A stretch of DNA of 64,000 bases from Silene conica (GCA_029255685.2 CM055311.2:1846269-1910268); one strand, 5' to 3'; shown: positions 20,925 to 32,739, numbered from the stretch's first letter. Translations and numbers: made by a program. Notes: a model not told the origin generated them from the sequence alone.

Positions 20925-23038
20925 TAGACTCGATCTTAAACTAATGGAACGATTTCAATCTCAGTGCGAAATGCAAATGTAAAGCCGAAACCAATTTAAT
21001 GCTAAATCAACAATGAAATAGTAAATGAATTATGCAAACGAATTATGAAGTTTGTCAAACATTGCTAATCTATCAACCATAAAGACTTTTCACCATGGAC
21101 TCTTGCGGGTCGCTCAAATCACACAATAAGCAAAGAGTGAGTGTACGTGAAAGATAGAAAGAAGTACTTTTGTAATGACACTCACCTAACTTCGACCCAT
21201 GAGAACATTCCTGCAATCTAACATGAAAACAATCTCTACAACCGTGCATATACATACCAATCTAGTTACTTCGACACATGTTGAGGTTAGGAAAGATATG
21301 TGAGGTAATGGGTAAGAGAGGCTAAGATAGTTTGGATATGTGGAGTTTAAGTAGCCAAGCTAGCAAAAAAAACAGGATCCAAACAATGAAAGATTTCTCA
21401 ACTTTCAAACCCAAAGAACTTGAACACGGTGCTATTTTTTCAAAGCACGAATCTCACAAATATTTCAAGGAAAAGCGACTCCCAAAAGATATGAATGAAG
21501 TACGGGAGTAATAAATGCTAAAGGAAGGAATTTTTTAAACAAACTGCATTTTTCTGATTCTGTCAGTTGGTCGACCGACCAAGGGTTGCGGTCAGTTGAC
21601 TGACTTGCAATGTATTTCGATTTTTTTTCCTTTTCTTTTTCCTTCTTTCTTTCTCACGTACATGAGAACATAACAACCAAAAAAAATCAAAAACGTTCCC
21701 GTGACTACAATTACTAGCTTGAATAGGGTAGGCTAAGTATGGGATGTAGCTTATGGGACGAAAAGGTAAATTTGGCTATGTGAAGCTTATGGGCGAGAAC
21801 GGAAAAAAAAGGACCTCAATTGCGCGTGTCATATATCACAAAACTAGATAGCATACAGGTATAAAGTAGATTACATTCATGTTTATGCATATTGATGTAA
21901 CATGTCTCAAGGGGAGTACTACTCACATCCTAACAAACTGGTCATAGATGACACCAGTAAAAAGGCTCTAAAAACTCAGAATGTGTTGTAGTTTGCCAAA
22001 GATAAAAGTCAAGTTTCAAGATTAACACAACTAGTTTGACAAAAACTCGTAGATTATGCATATGATTCTACTACTAAAACATGTTGACAAGCAAGGCTCA
22101 GGGATAAGCATATGAAAATGCAAAGTCATCATAGAAATACTATCGTTCCGACTCGACCTATACGCTAAAATAAACGTGTATTTTTTTGAAAAATTTGAAA
22201 AATTTTCAATTTTTTTGGTATTTTTGTGTATATGCAAGGAAAAAGAAACAACAATGCAAAACGTAAATGCAACAAACGTGTAACAAAAATGCAATAAAAC
22301 ATGAATGCGACGCAAAACCCTTCCCCAAACCAAATCGCACAATGTCCCCATTGTGCAATAGTATATGCAAAAGAACATGGAAAATGGGAGTTTGCGTTAA
22401 AATAAAACTAAGGAGGGAACATGGAAGGAACTCACCAGACTTATGCGTGAACGGAAACCTCCTCAAACCGGCGTGAGCTAGGAGGTTTCGGTAGTCAGCA
22501 GTGCCACCTTATAGACCTGAAAAAGTACAAGACAACCTTTTTCGGAAATTAAATGTGCTTGGGCGATAAATGGTAATTACAAGGTATGAAAATGAAAGAA
22601 AAATTGAGAGCATAAAAGAAAGGATAGAGAGAAGGACTCCCTAGTCTTGCTTGCACGCTTCCCGAGACAGGCAGTAGCAGTGATAGTGGTCGACCGACCA
22701 CTATCCTTGGTCGACCGACCAAGGTTCGGTGAACAGTGGCTACTGGGTGCAGACATCGGTCGACCGACTGATGCATCCGGTCGGTCGACCGCTTTTCCTG
22801 TAACAGTGCTCGTTTTTTTTCCTCGAATTAACTCAATGGATTGAGTAAATTCCCTTTAAAACCTGTAAAAACAAATTATATGCGCCCAAAACTTGCGCAG
22901 TATCCCTGAGTACCAAGTCTAATTTTATAAAAAAACTAAACAACAAAGCAAAAGGTATCTAAGTCTAAAAGCAAACAAACAACAAAATGTCTTAAAAACA
23001 GTAAAAAGAGTCTTAAAAATCTGAGCGACAAGGAGAAG
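20925..23038. other. Non-coding body of nested element
   Basis: No gene recognised. It includes GGTCGACC palindromes at 21574-21600 and 22685-22795, which also occur in the LTR. The rest looks unconstrained. Confidence 0.55.
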
Positions 23039-24090
23039 TCATCCCCGAAGGATGCGAAAAATCTTTGACCATGGTTTTTGATTACAGGCCACTCCTTCCG
23101 CTGTGTTGATCTGGGTAGATGGGTTCCTCTTCACTGTGTAAATGGATGGGTCATCATCTGCAGATCTAGCCCTCCACCTTCCGGGGTCGTCAACTCCCAA
23201 GTCATGGGCCGACACCTTCCTCGGTTTCTTCTTCCTCGGGCTCTTCTCTTCAGCCATAGGATCACTCGATTGAGTGATCTCGTTCTTTACGTCATTTCAT
23301 CGAGTAAGTGGTACTACTCGATCGAGAACACTTCTCGTTTTATCGACTGTGGGCTCCGTCCCATGTATTGCAACCTTTGGAGCATCCAATTCAGCTTTAT
23401 GAGTAGGAGATTCACCTGCACATATCTCAAAACACATCAAAGCCTTTGAAGGATCCTTTGTAAAGGATCCTTGTGCAGAACATTCACTAATATTATCTAA
23501 AACATTAGAAATGTTAACAAATGAATCCTGCACATAATAAGACTCATTATCAGAAGGTTCAAACATATCATAAACATGTCCATCACTAAAACCTACAAAA
23601 ATAGGTTCGTCAGTCAAGGGATGAATTTCTAGCTCATCAGCTGTATCCGAGTCAGTATCATCAACTAGAGGGAAAGGGAGTCAAGTAGCCTATCATACTC
23701 ATCCTCATCAAGAATGAGCGAATCTTCTGTAACGAGTGTGATAGGATCACTCTCAACAGAAAGATTCAAGTCACTAATGTCAACGTTCCCATACCCCTCT
23801 GTATCTTCACTGGCTTGGATTAATTGGTTGAGAAGCTCCCATTGCTCCTTACAGGGTAGGTCACAAAAATCCCATCCACAACTTCCCTCAATTTTGATCA
23901 AAGTCTTACCAGTGACCCCATTGTAGATGATACGACAAACCTCCCAAATACTAACATGATAGTCAGACTGAGAGAGGAAAGAGGTTAATCTATTAAAATA
24001 GGTATGCAACGGTCCATGCTCGTATTGTGGGAAAAGGAAGATGGTCATAACAGCAAAAGATAAAGACAAAAAACTAGAAATAGTTAACAC
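23039..24090 (-). pseudogene. Decayed gag-like gene of nested element
   Basis: Three consecutive minus-strand open pieces (24090-23665, 23617-23297, 23257-23039) appear to be one gene broken by a frameshift near 23665 and a stop near 23290. The first piece begins about 10 bp after the primer site. Its middle (YFNRLTSFLSQ, then IYNGVTGKTLIKIEG, then WELLNQLIQ) has the pattern of a retrotransposon gag core. Acidic Ser/Asp-rich sequence follows, then a Lys/Arg-rich end (KSPRKKKPRK). The gag assignment is by pattern, not by a diagnostic motif; no zinc knuckle was found. Confidence 0.5.
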
Positions 24091-24100
24091 TAGCGCTACC

Positions 24101-24118
24101 TCCCCGACAACGGCGCCA
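24101..24118 (-). other. tRNA-Asp primer binding site
   Basis: Minus strand TGGCGCCGTTGTCGGGGA, 5 bases from the 5' LTR; it matches the complement of the plant tRNA-Asp 3' end except for one base. This fixes the element's orientation. Confidence 0.8.
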
Positions 24119-24123
24119 AAATT

Positions 24124-24965
24124 TGATACCCATCGTTGAGGGCGTCAAAGATAAAATTTATAATTCCTAAACTTAAACTATAGATAGAGTAAGTCAAGGC
24201 CGAACCACAAGGAGTTTGGGAGTGCTAATTGTTCTAGGTCTTGAGTCTTAGGGTAACAAAAGGGGGTCTATGTTTTTGTTTTGGTCTCAAATAGGTCTAG
24301 CAAATAAAACAAGAATAAAATTGAAAATAAGATGTAAATAAGATAGTAAAAGAGATGTTAGGATGATTAAGTCATCATAACTACGATGGCAGACGGTCTA
24401 GGTCAACATGCATTGAAGTCGTGTAATGGGTATAACAAATCATTTCGGTCTATGTTATCTAATTGCTCCTTTCGGCCTATACTATTAGTCCCTAGGTCTC
24501 ACATATGATGGTTGTCAACATTATAGGTGATTCCTAATGTCTAACTCACATACCCTTTGGTCTTAGTAACTTAGCTGTCTTAAAACGTTAACTAATGATA
24601 GATAAAAACTTGATGATCAGTAAAATGGGGTAATTAGGCTTTTATAACTTCTGAAAGTTGCTTGACAGGTACCTTGGTCGACCGAAACACCTGTTGTGTC
24701 AGCATCCAAATCTTCTAAAATCAGTCTTTCGGGTCTGGAAAAGCGCAGTAAACTCCGTTCCTTCTTTGTTCCTTGGTTCCCTCAGCGTTGCAAATTACTT
24801 GAAGACGGGTTTGACTTAAATTTGCCTTATTTCCGCATAAATCTTGAAAATTGCATAAAAATACGAAAGTAGACGAAATATCGAAATAATAACCAAAAAC
24901 TCGTAAATGAGCTCTGAAATGCGTGTAAAATGGATGTGAAAACATCATAAAATAGACACGCATCA
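24124..24965 (-). repeat. 5' LTR of nested element (deleted form)
   Basis: 842 bp, ends TGATACCC...ACGCATCA. Relative to the 1590-bp partner it lost a block between two ctaatg sites (near 24595), a second block between gcttttata and aacttctgaaag (near 24645), and a short block between GGTCGACCGA repeats (near 24680). Confidence 0.82.
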
Positions 24966-27803
24966 ACACCCGTCAGATAATGTGGTCAAGACTATCCCTC
25001 TTTTTCGTAATTTAATTTGCAATAAAGAGTTGGTTTGTGATGCATGTCATTTTGCCAAACAACACCGTAGTACTTTCGTTTCGAATAATAAACGTGCATC
25101 CCACTTGTTTGACCTCTTACATTGTGATTTATGGAGATATTACCGACTTGCTTCCTCTTGTGGTGCGAAATATGTCTTAACCATCGTTGATTCGTGGATG
25201 ACTATTTTCGTGCTACGTGGGTATACTTTTTATTTGATGAAACTGAGATTAACCGATATGTTCATGAGTTTTCTCTCAATGGTTACAACCCAATTTTCTA
25301 AGACGGTTAAAACGGTTCGTAGTGATAATGGGGCATAATTTAACTGTATGCCAGACTATTTTTTTACTCATGGCATTAAATTTGAAACATCTTGTGTTGG
25401 CACGCCTCAACAAAATGGTCGTGTCGAGCGCAAGCATAGACACATTCTAAATGTTGCATGAGCCCTCCGTTTTCAAGCCCATTTACCTAAGTCTTTTTTG
25501 GGGGAATGTATTCTCACAGCCGCCTATCTTATCAATAGAACACCGACTCCCCTTCTTGATAACAAAACGTCGTACGAATATCTGTTTGGTGTAGCACCGT
25601 CATATGCTAATTTACGCATTTTTGGTTGTCTGTGTTTCGCTCAACAGCAACACACAAAGGGTAATAAATTTGAGAAACGGGGGCGTAAGTGTATTTTCGT
25701 AGGGTACCCTCATAATAAGAAGGGATGGAAACTATATGATCTCGAGACTAAGTCTTATTTCGTCTCTCGCGATGTGGTCTTCCATGAGAAAATGTTCCCC
25801 TCGGCTTTTAGTGGTGATACACCCACACCCTCCTTTGATGATACTACAAACTTCTTCCTTTATGATGAGCCTTTTAATGGTGACATCGACACTGTGTCTA
25901 TCCGCTCCGATACAGTTACCGAAGCAGGGGGGTCTCGGGTCCTAGTTTCGAGGTGCTTCTGAATACTGGTGCAATAATTGAGGGTGCTACTGATACGGTT
26001 TCCGCACCCGAGGTGCATACGGCTTCTGAAACAGAGGTGCTCAAAAATAATATCGTCACAAGTACTCATATGTTGGGTAAAGGTTGTCGCATCAGTTTGC
26101 CAATTCTCGCCTTCGAGGTTATGTGTTGGACACCGCACAAAATCCATCTTCACCTCCCAGCTCACCCAGTTCTCCCACATCAGTCCTCAGGTACGCCTTA
26201 TTCCATAGCAAATTATCTTCATTGTCAAGTTTTTTCGGAAAAACATCGTCATTTCCTTGCAGCTATAACAGCTGGGGTTGAACCACCCTCATTTAAGGAA
26301 GCCATTCGGGATACTAGCTGGTGTAAGGCTATGCAAGATGAGATTGATGCCTTAGAACGAAATGAGACATGGGAATTAACCGATCTTCCCACTGACAAAA
26401 AACCGCTGGGCTGTCGATGGGTATATAAGATTAAGTACAAATCGGATGGTACAGTTGAACATTTGAAGGCTCGACTTGTGGTTTTTGGCAACCATCAGGT
26501 AGAAGGCATAGACTACGGGGAAACCTTTGTACCCGTTGTCAAGATGGTGACCATTCAAACTTTTCTTGCTGTAGCTGCTATTAATAAATGGGAGCTTCAT
26601 GAAATGGATGTCCACGACGCTTTCTTACATGGTGATTTGGACGAAGAAGTCTACATGCGCCTACCTCCGGGTTTTAGTCGTGGTAAGGAAGGGAAAGTAT
26701 GTCGTCTCAGAAAATCTTAATACGGACTCCGTCAAGCACTATGTTGCTGGTTTGCTAAACTCACTACGGCACTAAAATGGTATGGTTTTTGTCAATCCTA
26801 CTGCGATTATTCCCTGTTCTCTCATTCGCAAGGTGAGGTATGTCTATTCATTCTCGTCTATGTAGACGACCTCGTCATTGCTGGTCATAATTCTTCCGCT
26901 GTTGCTCAATTCAAGACATATTTGGGAAATTGCTTCCATATGAAGGACCTCGGGCCTCTCAAATATTTTTTAGGCCTCGAAGTGGCTCAGAGTGCCGAAG
27001 GTATCTACCTTAGTCAACGCAATTACGCTCTTGACATCATTTCTGAGACCGGTTTATTAGGTGCTAAACCCGCAGTTACACCAATTGAACAACAACATAC
27101 GCTGGGAAAGGCCACGGGTGCGGTTCTCGATGACATAGAGTCCTATGGACGACTTGTGGGACGCTTGGTCTATTTAGATGTCACACGGCCTGATCTAAAC
27201 TACGCGGTCCACATTCTCTCTCGATTTTTACATGAATCGCGACAAGAACACATGGCTGCAGTGCTACGAGTGGTTAGGTACCTCAAAGGCAGTCCGAGCC
27301 AGGGAGTTTTGCTGCGTACTGACAGTTCTCCTACGCTCACGGCCTGGTGCAACTCTGATTACGGGGGTTGTCCTTCCACACGAAGGTCAGTCACGCGATG
27401 GTTCATTCTTCTTGGGGACTCACCTGTCTCGTGGAAAACGAAACAACAAAACGTGGTTTCACTCTCATTAAGTGAGGCCAAATATCGGTCCATGGCTAAC
27501 ACCGTCTGCGAATTAAAATGGCTACGCGGTGTACTTGACAGCCTGGACGTACCTCTCTCCTTTCCCATCCAACTTTTTTGTGATAATCAGTTTGCACTTC
27601 ATCTTGCACGCAATCCTGTCTTTCATGAGCGAACTAAGCACATCGAGATCGACTGTCACTTTGTTCGTGACGCTATTACAGAAGCTTAATTACTCCCTCA
27701 CATGTTTGTACTATGACTCAACTCACTGATATCTTCACAAAGGCTTTGGGAGCTATGACCCTTCTCCGCAAGCTGGGCACTCTCGACCTCCATGCTCCAG
27801 CTT
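24966..27803 (+). pseudogene. Copia 1 integrase, RT and RNase H (broken)
   Basis: Continuation of the Copia 1 polyprotein after the nested element. Order: pre-integrase zinc motif ending CDACHFAKQHR; integrase core with HCDLW, RSDNGA and NGRVERKH; C-terminal integrase region with FGCLCFAQQ; RT with RWVYKIKYKSDGTVE and YVDD (26859-26870); RNase H with WCNSDYGGCPSTRRS and LFCDNQFALHLARNP; tail TDIFTKALG. Lesions: stops at 25336-25338, near 25459 and at 26718-26720; frameshifts near 25940 and 27685. RT to RNase H (26721-27689) is otherwise open. Confidence 0.9.
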
Positions 27804-27823
27804 GAGAGGGGGGGGGGGGGGGG
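27803..27823 (+). other. Copia 1 polypurine tract
   Basis: Purine run tgagagg followed by an unbroken G run to 27823, directly before the 3' LTR; primes plus-strand DNA. The G run is unusually long and may have expanded by slippage. Confidence 0.8.
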
Positions 27824-27948
27824 TATTAGGAATTTGTTATTAGGAATATATTATTCCGATCATATGCTAATGAAATGCTATTGTTACGATATTTACGATA
27901 TTCTAGCTATAATTACGGGATTGCATATTCTCCCAAGATAATTGTATT
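27824..27948 (+). repeat. Copia 1 3' LTR, left part
   Basis: Matches 17522-17646 of the 5' LTR with a few differences; cut after gtATT by the CACTA element. Confidence 0.88.
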
Positions 27949-27959
27949 CACTAGTACAA

Positions 27960-28290
27960 AAAACCCCTATCGTGTCGCAGCTATCGTGACGGTTCTAATA
28001 GAAACGACATAAAAAGGCTAAAAAAATTGGCGGGAAGGATTTTTTTAGGCTATAGGGAGTCTATTGTGGGTTTTAATAAAGAACCGTCACGATAAAATAA
28101 ATTATTTGTGTCGGTTGTAAGTCAGAACCGCCACTATAAATCATTTGTGACGGTTTTAAGTATAACCGACATTAATAACGACATTAAAAGTAGTGAAAAA
28201 AAACAACGATTTTTTAGCAAAAACCGTCACCGTATGAAATTTGTGACGGTTTTAATTATAATAGACGTATATCAAGCTAGGGACGTGTTT
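27960..28290. repeat. CACTA 5' subterminal repeats
   Basis: Several copies of a short motif, GTGACGGTTTTAA and its inverse AACCGTCAC, separated by AT-rich spacers. These are the presumed transposase-binding sites. Confidence 0.7.
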
Positions 28291-28365
28291 GCGTTGAAGT
28301 TAACTGCTGCTACTACGCGCGCCTTCTTCAAAACAAATTCAATTCAACTGCAACACGCTTCTTCT

Positions 28366-28480
28366 TCAAAAACAAATTCAATTCAATTCAATTCAATTCA
28401 ACTCATTCCCAAATCATCAATTCATTCCCAAATCATCAATTCATTCCCAAATCATCAATTCGTTCCCAAATGAGCAATTT
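28366..28480. repeat. ATTCA microsatellite and 19-bp minisatellite
   Basis: About seven ATTCA units (28366-28402), then about four units of CATTCCCAAATCATCAATT with the last degenerate. Looser relatives (TTCGTTCACAA-like) run on to about 28740. Confidence 0.8.
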
Positions 28481-28740
28481 GTCCTTAATTCGTTCACAAA
28501 TCAGCAATTTATTCACAATTTGTTCGTAATTCGTTATGAATTCGCAGTCAGAGTTCACAGTTTGTTCACAATTCGCAGTCATAATTCGTTCACAGTTAGT
28601 TCAATTTGTTCAATTGGTTCATATTTCGCAATCATATTTCGTTCGCAATCATATTTCCCAATCATATTTCAGATAGCTGTTCGTTCATATTTCGCAAACA
28701 ATAATTCGCAATCATCAATTCGTTCGCAATTCGTCAATCA

Positions 28741-30176
28741 AAGGTGCGTGTGTCATACTACTATTGCTTTTCCTATAATCAATTTCAGTAATATGTTGTT
28801 TAATTTGATATTCATCTCATATCTATACTGCTTATTATGTGAATACCAATTGCTGCCCCATTTAGCTATCCTTAATCTAGCTCTTTTATGGATTATGTGA
28901 ATACTGCTTATTATGTGAATACTAGAAAGTTACTGCCCCAATTCGCAATAGTTCATGTTTAATAAAGTTACTGGTACTATATTACGCTTGGATGTCTTCT
29001 GTCTCGATATTGTTCGTAGAACTTGGTCTAGAGCTATCATATTAACGAAGGTAGTTTCTGGGATTCGAGAAGGGAATGTAAGTAGTGGCAGTGGCATCAA
29101 GTGTAGTGTAGTGGCGGCAGTGGGTGGTAGTATATGCAGTAGCAAGTAGCTAGTACAACAGTAGTAGAGCTGCAGCAGTTGCAGCGTATATGTGCAGACG
29201 TAGTACAGCAGTGACAAGAGTATCGCAGTAGTAGTAAGTGTAGTGACAGTTCAAAGTAGAAGGGGATGGTCTGGTATAGCCAGAGCATTAGATGTGCAGT
29301 CAGTAATAGGAGGAAATCAGACCTGTAGTGTCTGATAGAGGGTAGCAACAGAGTACAGCCTTTATAGTCTAACAGTGGCGGCAGCAGTAAATAGTGACAA
29401 CAGTACAACAGTAACTACTAGTACAGTGGTAGGCTTTGACATTCAGTCCCTGATTCATAACTATCCAAGTAAGTAGATGGAACGGGGTCTTGTTGAGTCA
29501 GTTGCTCTTCCCACCTCTTGTTTTAGAATGCACTTAACTATTGCATACCCTATTCTTTCCACTTCCTACCCTATATAATATCTTCTCATATACAGTTTGT
29601 TGAGTAAGGAAACTGCTACTCAATTTCGACAAGCTTGGCCAATATTTTAATTGTCTCTAGCCACCTAAAAAGGACTCAAACATAAACATTGACCCAACCA
29701 AAGTAATAATTTGAATTTTTAAATAATTATATCAGGAACAAGTTGCTAATAACTTCATGTTTAATTTGATAAATAGAGTATGGATCGAAGTTGGATGTAT
29801 GGAAAGCGGGATTTTGAGTTAATATGGGTGCAAAGTGCAAATGTCTTCATCTGCCAAACCATTTATCCGGCCCTGCCTGGGAGTCGGAGGTAGCTTATTT
29901 CGATGTTGAAGAAGAAGCAACCGTGACTGGTGTGAATTTATCCACTAGTTTTCCCACATACTGGAGTGCGATCACGAGTACAGTGAGGAAATGAACGAAG
30001 ACGTTTTTTAATCGTTCCAGGGAAGCTGAGGAAATAGAATCTGCAAACCAATGCAAACCAAAAGACGAACAGAGATCAGTAAAGGCCAACGAGTACTGTC
30101 GGCCCTGTCGCAAATACTAAATGATCGTCTGTCGATCATAAAGTGTATGCTGAAAGAATCAAGAGTGTTTAACTGT
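28741..30176. other. CACTA interior, mostly unassigned
   Basis: No gene recognised. It includes a low-complexity stretch (29085-29425) rich in GTA/GCA triplets on the plus strand, whose minus-strand translation is artificially Leu/Tyr/Cys-rich. Confidence 0.5.
29085..29425. repeat. Imperfect GTA/GCA triplet low-complexity tract
   Basis: Dense mix of gtagtgg, gcagtag and acagtag units with no fixed period; open frames across it are compositional artefacts. Confidence 0.65.
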
Positions 30177-30840
30177 TTAAAGTATCTCAGAAACCTGACC
30201 TGTAGTCGTTGTGGGGGGTAAATTCGTCCAATCACGTGGGCTTATCTTCGACTCCGATGCCCTGATCAACTTTAGAAGCTCTTCATTGACCTGAGATAGC
30301 AACCAGAGAAGTACATTGTTGATCAAACTATCAGAAGCTGTAAATATGTGCTTGAGAGGATAGGAGGAGTCGATGTTGCTCCGACAGTTTACATATAGAA
30401 AAACATGGACATATATATTCCCTGTATTTACCTCGTTCACTCTCTCGCGGATCACTAAATGCCCTCCTGGAAAATGCACCAACTTTGCAAAAGGATACAG
30501 CTTTTCTGCTCTTCTTTTGGCAAGGATTAACGACGCTACAATGTCTTGCCTGCAGACCAACGTACATTGACAGGGTATTAGTAACTGTCATTAATAGCTT
30601 GAATGAGTTTTGTAGAATTCACTATTAAGGATGGAATTAAGGCCCCGGACCAGTGGAGTGGCGCTGCACACGCGACCAATTTATCGGCCAACACAATCTG
30701 AGTGTGGCGCATTAAATGGCATACTGACGGACCCATTTATGCCCCTATTTAGTGCATAAAACATACCTCCCGTGAATGACAGATACGAGGAACCTGCCAG
30801 ATCGGATCAATGTGCGGCTGAAATCAAAGCAACGGAAGTA
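30177..30840 (-). pseudogene. Captured C-terminal exons of an alpha/beta-hydrolase gene
   Basis: Three minus-strand exons with intact splice sites. Exon A, about 30840-30767, ends SGRFLVSVIHGR with donor gtatgt. Exon B, 30549-30432, has acceptor ctgcag and donor gtaaat. Exon C, 30290-30177, has acceptor ctcag and stop TAA. Reading phase is kept across both joins, giving HGR-Q-D-I then LAKRRAEKLYPFAKL, PGGHLVIRERVNEVN and LLKLIRASESK. The pattern of HGR.D, then AEKLYP, then a GGH histidine 25-30 residues later fits the end of a plant alpha/beta-hydrolase, where the Asp and His belong to the catalytic triad. The nucleophile half is absent. Exon A abuts the Ulp1 exon on the other strand, marking the capture edge. 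The family call is by pattern. Confidence 0.6.
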
Positions 30841-32739
30841 GTTGGATTCATGTGTCCCGTAAGACTCTTGGATTATATGCATAAAGCTCGAGAGTTTGAA
30901 GATTATATAATGCATGTCATGAAGATTCAAGAGGAAAAGAAGTATATCATGGGTGCATTTTATGAAGGGTAAGTTGTGATTGTTGCGCTAGGTTCTGTTT
31001 TCTTTTTTTTCCTTTTTTTGAATCTTATATATGTTTAGGTCTGTTGCAACTTATTTTGTTGGTCTTTCTTCTTGCTGGTGGAGTTGCTGCTGGACTTGTT
31101 TCACCCACAGTAAGATATTTTATAGATATATCATTAAATTTTAGTCTCATGTCCTACAGGGTGAATGGTTTTTAGAGGTGTTTGCATTGATTCTGTTGGT
31201 GCCAAATATGATATATAGTTCCCACTACTAGAGCCGCCTTGGCTCCCTTTTGTACTCCACTGCCTGGACTCTGCTCACACCATTGCACAGGTTCTTGACT
31301 AGGAATTATTAATCCTGCCAGCACTGTCAATTCCTGTAGCACTTGTTGGCTATATGCACATTATTGGAAGAAGACATACATGATCTGTAGTTTCATTCTC
31401 TTGTCCACACAAATAACATTGAGAATTTGCAGTAGGCTTGTATTGCATCCAGTCTTGGTTCTTAATGTGGTTGTAGGCTTGTATTGCACCCAACAGAGGA
31501 GAACTTCCTAGCCCCATATGCATGCCGCCTAGTACAGATATTCTCAATCAGTTCTTCACAGTCTTTCTTTTGCAGTCTGGTTGTTTTGATTGCAATGCCC
31601 AGATATTTAAAAGGCAGTGTACCTTCTGCAAAGCCAGCCAGTGCTAAAATTTCCTGTTAAAGGGCAACAGCCACACCCCCAAAGTAAGCATTTGATTTGG
31701 CTGGACTGATTTTTAAACCAGTAGCCTCAGAGAAGGTTTGGATAACTTGGAGCAGATCTATTAATGATGCTGTACTGGTAATAGTGTGTGGGAATTGGGC
31801 TTTCATGGAGTCAAGGAAGTAGTCGTCGTAGCACTTATCGGAGCAGGTTCATGCTACACCAGCCCAGACCCTGCACTGACTCACTATTAATCTAACTCTG
31901 CCTCATTACCGCACCTAATACTCAGCCACACTCACAAGTCCTTTCACCCGCAGATTAGGATGAAAACATGTTAAACATATCTTGTCTAAGCCAATTCTAC
32001 CAGCCATGAAAAATTCTGAAATAATCAATTTCCTTTGATTTTAAATGCTTGAAATCTTGTATACATCAAAAGTATACATGATTACATGTTGTTGATACTC
32101 TACCGCATCTTTATGCTGCTTGAAATCTTGTTCTTTATATTATATATTAACTCTAAGTATGAACTCAAATGTATAGAAATCATTGGATGTTGATCGTTTT
32201 TTGCCTGGGGCTGAACACTGTGTACATTTTGGATTCACAACAAAGGGTGGCAAAGAAGCTCAGCATAAAAGGAAGGCTAAAAGCTGCTTGGATTTTACAT
32301 TGTGTTAATGGAATAAGGTGTAATTTTGCTAAAAAAAATCAACTTCAGATCAAAGTGATTAAGAAGGTAAGTGAACATTAGCTACTTTTTTTTTCAATTA
32401 TCTAATATCATAATCCAATATAGTTTAAATATAATAACAGTATCCTTTTATATATTTAGTGCCCCCAACAACCCGGAGATTACGAATGTGGTTATTATGT
32501 CATGAAGTGGATGTATAACATAACATTTTATTACTCAAAGGGCAGTGAGGAACAATTTGAGCAGGTATTTCTTATTTTTAAGTAAAAATATATATATATT
32601 TTACTTATTTTCTTTTTAAACAAAAGCATCTTATCATTGATTTTCTTAAATGTAGATTATTGAAGATTCAACCATGTCAGTTGAAGATATGAATGAAGTT
32701 AAAGAGGTGTGCAAAATGTTTCGAGAACATATAGTTTAG
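30811..32739 (+). CDS. Ulp1-like (C48) cysteine protease, four exons, CACTA-borne
   Basis: Exons: about 30811-30968 (start unresolved), 32177-32366, 32460-32564 and 32656-32739 (TAG 32737-32739). Each junction has GT..AG and keeps phase. The joined exon ends give KKYIMGAFYEG, GNHWMLIVF, VYILDSQ, KKCPQQPGDYECGYYVM. These hold the C48 catalytic His (NHW), Asp (LDS), oxyanion Gln and Cys (ECG). In the family such domains cut SUMO from proteins, but plant CACTA and Mutator elements often carry Ulp1 domains of unknown role. The first intron (30969-32176) has swallowed a LINE fragment. There is no N-terminal transposase-associated part, so the gene is probably incomplete. Confidence 0.65.
31215..31870 (-). 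pseudogene. LINE reverse transcriptase C-terminal fragment
   Basis: Minus-strand reading, with one stop and a frameshift, gives FSEATGLKISPAKSNAYFGGV, then PFKYLGIAIKT, then a CYLCGQENETTDH zinc motif (31350-31547 frame). This is the order of the end of the RT and the zf-RVT domain of plant L1-type LINEs. It lies wholly within intron 1 of the Ulp1-like gene, antisense to it. Neither the 5' end nor a poly-A tail is clear. Confidence 0.72.

Larger units (their letters stand above)
19294..24965 (-). mobile_element. Nested minus-strand LTR element, tRNA-Asp primed, LARD-like
   Basis: 5672 bp, flanked by the 5-bp TSD ACACC (19289-19293 and 24966-24970). On the minus strand: 5' LTR 24965-24124, primer site for tRNA-Asp, decayed gag-like frames 24090-23039, about 2.1 kb with no coding sign, a conserved pre-LTR stretch at 20884-20924, and 3' LTR 20883-19294. 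No protease, RT or integrase is seen. This fits a large retrotransposon derivative mobilised by a relative. The priming type suggests Gypsy ancestry, but no pol is present to prove it. Confidence 0.85.

Noticed and set aside
23078-23449. 123-codon plus-strand frame in the nested element
   Set aside because: It overlaps antisense the gag-like frames that fit the orientation given by the tRNA-Asp primer site.
28108-28473. 121-codon frame near the CACTA left end
   Set aside because: It spans subterminal repeats and the ATTCA microsatellite.
29097-29408. 103-codon Leu/Tyr-rich minus-strand frame as a membrane protein
   Set aside because: It is the translation of a GTA/GCA triplet tract.
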